64,000 bases of DNA, taken from positions 62,001 to 126,000 of the forward strand of contig NZ_JAAXCY010000007.1 in assembly GCF_014230465.1 (NCBI RefSeq), in the 5' to 3' direction. Below are positions 60,954-64,000 of the stretch, one piece after another. This stretch comes from Pseudomonas cremoris. GTDB lineage: Bacteria; Pseudomonadota; Gammaproteobacteria; Pseudomonadales; Pseudomonadaceae. Under the pieces are notes generated by a model. That model ran no database searches. It was not told the origin of the DNA and was given only the letters and a program-made list of their open reading frames with translations. Made by a program: the position numbers and the translations under genes. Positions within the stretch are counted from its first letter, which is position 1; every line of letters starts with the position of its first letter.

Positions 60954-60983
60954 TTGCGCGCAGGATAAGCGGGCGTAGCGCTA

Positions 60984-61526
60984 TTATTTCGGCGGTTCCA
61001 GCCGTAGCCCCATTCCCACCATCCCGATTTCCGTCAAATCCGTGCTGAAAGGAATCTCCCCCAGCGCTCGGAAACCAACTGCCTCATAGAAGCGCTGGGC
61101 ATTTGCGTTGCTCTTGAGTACGTCCAGCCACAGCAGGCGTTCCCCACGCTGCACGGCACGATGGCTGATGAATTGAAGCAACTGCTTTCCATACCCCAGC
61201 CCTGCGGCTGATTTGAGGAAGTAGATTTTTTGCAGTTCGGCACCCATTTCACCCGTGATGGGAGCAGGTGTTGACCAATTGACTTTGGAAAAACCCACTA
61301 CCCCCGAGTCTTCGTCCGAAGCGATCAGCCACAGGTGGCGCTCGGTTGATTCCAGCGACGATTGCAGCATGCTGGGCGCAAAGTCCTGATCGAGAAACGC
61401 CTGCAGCCCGGCGGGCGACCATATTTGGGCAAAGTGCTGCCGGTAGGTCTCGCAGCCGACGTCGCGGAGTGCATCAAGGTCGGCTATTGTCGCTTCGCGA
61501 ATGTAGAGCTTATTTTTAAAACTCAT
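60984..61526 (-). CDS. GNAT-family N-acetyltransferase
   Basis: The 180-residue enzyme has the acetyl-CoA region LQKIYFLKSAAGLGYGKQLLQF (~105-126) and the C-terminal NANAQRFYEAVGF motif. It resembles the RimI/PaiA-like group, but the acceptor cannot be named. It starts 4 bp after the stop of the DUF6384 gene. Confidence 0.9.
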   Translation of the reverse strand: MSFKNKLYIREATIADLDALRDVGCETYRQHFAQIWSPAGLQAFLDQDFAPSMLQSSLESTERHLWLIASDEDSGVVGFSKVNWSTPAPITGEMGAELQKIYFLKSAAGLGYGKQLLQFISHRAVQRGERLLWLDVLKSNANAQRFYEAVGFRALGEIPFSTDLTEIGMVGMGLRLEPPK

Positions 61527-61530
61527 TAAA

Positions 61531-62841
61531 TCACCACGTTAACAGCGCTTCTTCGGGATGAATCACTCGCTGATTAAACTGAACATCCATTCGGTTGGCT
61601 GGCTTGCTTCCCACCACCTGCGTGACGGGATACGCGTCCTTTGCATACTCACCCTTAACCCGCAAAAATTCCGCGCGCGAAACGCGGATGGCAAAGCGTT
61701 TGGTCCATTGGGTCTCGCCTGTCACGCTATCGGTGATCGGCAATTTGGTGGCGATGTAGCTTTCATCGAGGGCCTGGACGATGAGGTACCAGCGGTTGTT
61801 TCGTTCAACCCAGGGGTCGGTCCCCAGTCTGTCGATGACCGAGAGGGTGAGGTGCGACGTGGCCACTTTCAGCGAATCGCTCAGGCTGTCGAGTGTTTCC
61901 TCTGCCTGCTGCTCATCGAAGTGGTTCAGGTGGTTTTTGGCACGCGCTACCAGTTCATAAAAACCTTTCTTCTCGTTTTCTGGCACGGCGATGTCGGCGA
62001 TGGCCTGGTTCAGCGGTGCGAACCTGACGGTCAATGGTTCGAGTGGCTGGGTCTTTTGTAGCGCTTCTTCCAGCAGCACGATTTGCTGTTCGGCATTGTC
62101 GATGCCCAGCGTATCGGCATTGGCCAGTGCATCGTCAGCTTTGGCTGCCTGTATCGCGAGTGCGTTGAACACGTCAATTGCAGCGAGGTAGGCCGGCTTT
62201 TTTTGCATGCGCACCAAGCGTTCGCGTGTGTTGAAGATTGCCAGGCTCTGGTTCAGGGCCTGTTCGCTTTGGCGCAGTAAGGGGTTTACCTGCGCCGGCT
62301 CGGCGACAAGAGGCGCAGCCTGGTTCAGCCACTCGTCAGCACGGGTGAGCAATCGCTCTGCGCCGGGTTCGTGCCGTGCTGAAAGGAATTGTTGGGTCGA
62401 CCTGAGGCGGGCTTTCAAGGCCCGCCACTCGGACTGGCGCTCTACAGTCTCGGCGTCAAGCACAAGGGCGGCCTGGCGCGTCTGACCATACGCGGTAAAC
62501 ATCCGCGCGCCTTGTACCGCCAATGCTCCAACGATCACGCACAGCATTATCAGAAGGACCCAGCGCCGATTGAGCAGCGCTGTACTCACCCAGCCGTTGA
62601 GCATTCCCTGGGGCGGCGCGTCGAAGGTCAAGCGCTTGTCGAAAAACTCGCGTACACCCTGGTCGATCTGGGCATCGGTGAACGCGATACCGTTGTTCTG
62701 GTAATACTCGCGGATGCGCGCGGCGACGGCGGTGCGTCGCTGCGGCATGTTCAGGTGTTCTTCCACCTCCATCTGCTGGTGACGCAACTGGTCCACCAAG
62801 GCCATGGCGCCTAGTTGTTCGGAGAGCAGCGATTTGCTCAT
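61531..62841 (-). CDS. DUF6384-family membrane protein
   Basis: The 436-residue protein starts MSKSLLSEQLGAMALVDQLR and has one transmembrane segment at residues ~93-110 (VLLIMLCVIVGALAVQGA). The N-terminal ~80 residues are predicted cytoplasmic (NNGIAFTDAQIDQGVREFF) and the large C-terminal part has long helices likely to form coiled coils. I chose the ATG at 62841 because AAAGGACG precedes it. No enzymatic motif is visible. Function is unknown. Confidence 0.8.
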   Translation of the reverse strand: MSKSLLSEQLGAMALVDQLRHQQMEVEEHLNMPQRRTAVAARIREYYQNNGIAFTDAQIDQGVREFFDKRLTFDAPPQGMLNGWVSTALLNRRWVLLIMLCVIVGALAVQGARMFTAYGQTRQAALVLDAETVERQSEWRALKARLRSTQQFLSARHEPGAERLLTRADEWLNQAAPLVAEPAQVNPLLRQSEQALNQSLAIFNTRERLVRMQKKPAYLAAIDVFNALAIQAAKADDALANADTLGIDNAEQQIVLLEEALQKTQPLEPLTVRFAPLNQAIADIAVPENEKKGFYELVARAKNHLNHFDEQQAEETLDSLSDSLKVATSHLTLSVIDRLGTDPWVERNNRWYLIVQALDESYIATKLPITDSVTGETQWTKRFAIRVSRAEFLRVKGEYAKDAYPVTQVVGSKPANRMDVQFNQRVIHPEEALLTW

Positions 62842-62925
62842 CAAGCGTCCTTTCGTGATGGTTACGGCAAAGGACGCAAGTATACCGATCAGTGAAGGCA
62901 AACCAATGGCAGGTTGCTGTCTGGG

Positions 62926-64000
62926 TTACAGCGTCCACCCCAACCCCAGCGCCTTATGCAATGACGCAAAATCCTTCAGCAACTCCGCATCCCCTGAAAT
63001 CCGGCTTTCCTGTGCCTGATACCGCGTACGCTCAGCATCCAGCCAGTCCAGCGTGCTCGCGGTACCTGCGCGATAGCGTTGGCGTGTCAGGTCTGCGGCA
63101 CGCACGGCTGATGACTCGACGCTGCGCAACAACACGACGTTTTGTCGCTGGTGGCCGTATCGCGCCAAGGCCACGTCGGCATCACGCAGCGCCCCCAATA
63201 CCGTACTTTTATACTGGGCGAGTGCTTCGTCGCGTCCGGCTTCGGCACCTTTGACGCTGGCGGCCACGCGGCCGAAATCCAGCACGTTCCAGGTCAGGCG
63301 CGGCAGGATCAGCCAAGTGCCGTTGTCTTTGCGGGCGAGGTGGCCGGGGTCGCTGGCGGAAAATGAGAGGTCGCCCATCAGGCTCAGTTTGGGGAACCAG
63401 TCTGCGGTTTTTTCGCCGATCTGCGCGTTGCTGGAGGCGAGTTTGCGTTCGGCGATGCGGATGTCGGGCCGGGCTTTGAGGAGGGCGGCTGGGTCTGCGA
63501 TTGGCACCACGTCGGGAATCGTCGGCAAGGCTTTGGCTGTGGCGAGGCGGTTATCGAGCTCCCCCGGTTCCAGGCCGCAGAGTAGGCCCAGTTGATCCAG
63601 GGATTCGACGATGGACGCTTGCAAGGGCAAGCGTTGCGCTTGGGTGTTTTCAGCCTGGGTCAGTACCTGTTCAAGTTGCAGTTGGGATGCCACGCCACGT
63701 TCGCGTCGTTGTTGGGTAAGGTCCAGGGCCTGGTTTTCGATGTCGACGCTGGCGTCTACCAGCGCCAGTCGCGCCTGTTGGTCGCGCAGGTCAGTGTAGG
63801 TTTGCACCACCTCAGCGGCCAGTTGCACCTGGGCGTCCGCAAGCTGTGCCTGGGAGGCGTCGGCTTCGGCTTGCGCCGCTTCCACCGCACGGCGTGTGCC
63901 GCCGAACAAATCGGCCTCCCAACTTGCATCGAAGCCGGCAAGGTACAGGCTCAATGGGCCGCGACCGCCGCCGCTGCCGCCCAGGGCCGAGGTGTCGGGT
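62926..64000 (-). CDS. NodT-type outer-membrane efflux lipoprotein, 5' truncated
   Basis: The readable ~358 residues are the C-terminal three quarters of a TolC/OprM-family channel. FDASWEADLFGGTRRAVEAAQ, the second OEP repeat with KARPDIRIAERKLASSNAQIG and WNVLDFGRVAASVKGAE are family signatures. It would form the outer-membrane exit of an RND or ABC efflux pump whose other genes lie beyond the window edge. The lipobox-bearing N-terminus is missing. Confidence 0.92.
   Translation of the reverse strand, partial: PDTSALGGSGGGRGPLSLYLAGFDASWEADLFGGTRRAVEAAQAEADASQAQLADAQVQLAAEVVQTYTDLRDQQARLALVDASVDIENQALDLTQQRRERGVASQLQLEQVLTQAENTQAQRLPLQASIVESLDQLGLLCGLEPGELDNRLATAKALPTIPDVVPIADPAALLKARPDIRIAERKLASSNAQIGEKTADWFPKLSLMGDLSFSASDPGHLARKDNGTWLILPRLTWNVLDFGRVAASVKGAEAGRDEALAQYKSTVLGALRDADVALARYGHQRQNVVLLRSVESSAVRAADLTRQRYRAGTASTLDWLDAERTRYQAQESRISGDAELLKDFASLHKALGLGWTL

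Overview
The window reads as chromosomal DNA of a fluorescent Pseudomonas (P. fluorescens group). The evidence is an NAD-dependent formate dehydrogenase very close to the Pseudomonas sp. 101 enzyme, a pyoverdine-maturation acylase (pvdQ) beside a Fur-like regulator, a Pseudomonas-type trehalose/glycogen gene block, high GC, and several paired-REP (REPIN-like) intergenic elements. No transposase, integrase, phage gene or CRISPR array was seen.

Layout. 1-3.5 kb: the start of a DapA-family gene and small catabolic or housekeeping enzymes (carboxylesterase, VOC, SnoaL-like, SDR). 3.6-7.9 kb: a patchier region with a GNAT, decayed remnants of a FecI sigma factor and a zinc-type dehydrogenase around a LysE exporter, and four poorly known genes. 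8.0-9.6 kb: a compact arsR-arsC-arsH operon without an efflux pump gene. 9.8-13.0 kb: two exported enzymes (dienelactone-hydrolase-like and cupin/CMD) and a convergent LysR gene. 13.1-23.2 kb: a TetR gene divergent from a seven-gene iron-siderophore transport locus: two half-ABC exporters, two FecCD permeases, an ATPase, a binding protein and a TonB receptor. There are no biosynthetic genes, and the layout resembles the transport half of the acinetobactin locus. 23.3-27.6 kb: a molybdate-binding Mop protein, formate dehydrogenase translationally coupled to an HPP membrane protein, a LysR and a periplasmic alpha/beta hydrolase. 27.7-30.3 kb: an autotransporter with a repeat-rich passenger.

30.5-45.3 kb, all on the minus strand: glgA-treZ-malQ-treY-DUF2934, then glgX followed by a tightly coupled module of acyl-CoA-dehydrogenase-fold flavoprotein, PIG-L deacetylase, NodS-like methyltransferase and family-2 glycosyltransferase, with a second PIG-L paralogue downstream. 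The glg/tre genes interconvert alpha-glucan and trehalose. The attached module looks like an uncharacterised glycoconjugate tailoring pathway and is the best candidate here for an undescribed system.

45.6-57.7 kb: a hydroxyacid dehydrogenase, a hydrolase, a DedA/YqaA-like membrane protein, a DUF411 metal-binding protein, an SRPBCC protein, a chemoreceptor, an aldo/keto reductase with a divergent LysR, and a very large toxin-like protein. 57.7-60.6 kb: a PA2384-like Fur-domain gene divergent from pvdQ, which carries a good PvdS (iron-starvation sigma) promoter. 60.8-64 kb: tRNA-Cys with a strong promoter and terminator, a GNAT, a DUF6384 protein and the 3' part of a NodT-type outer-membrane efflux gene.
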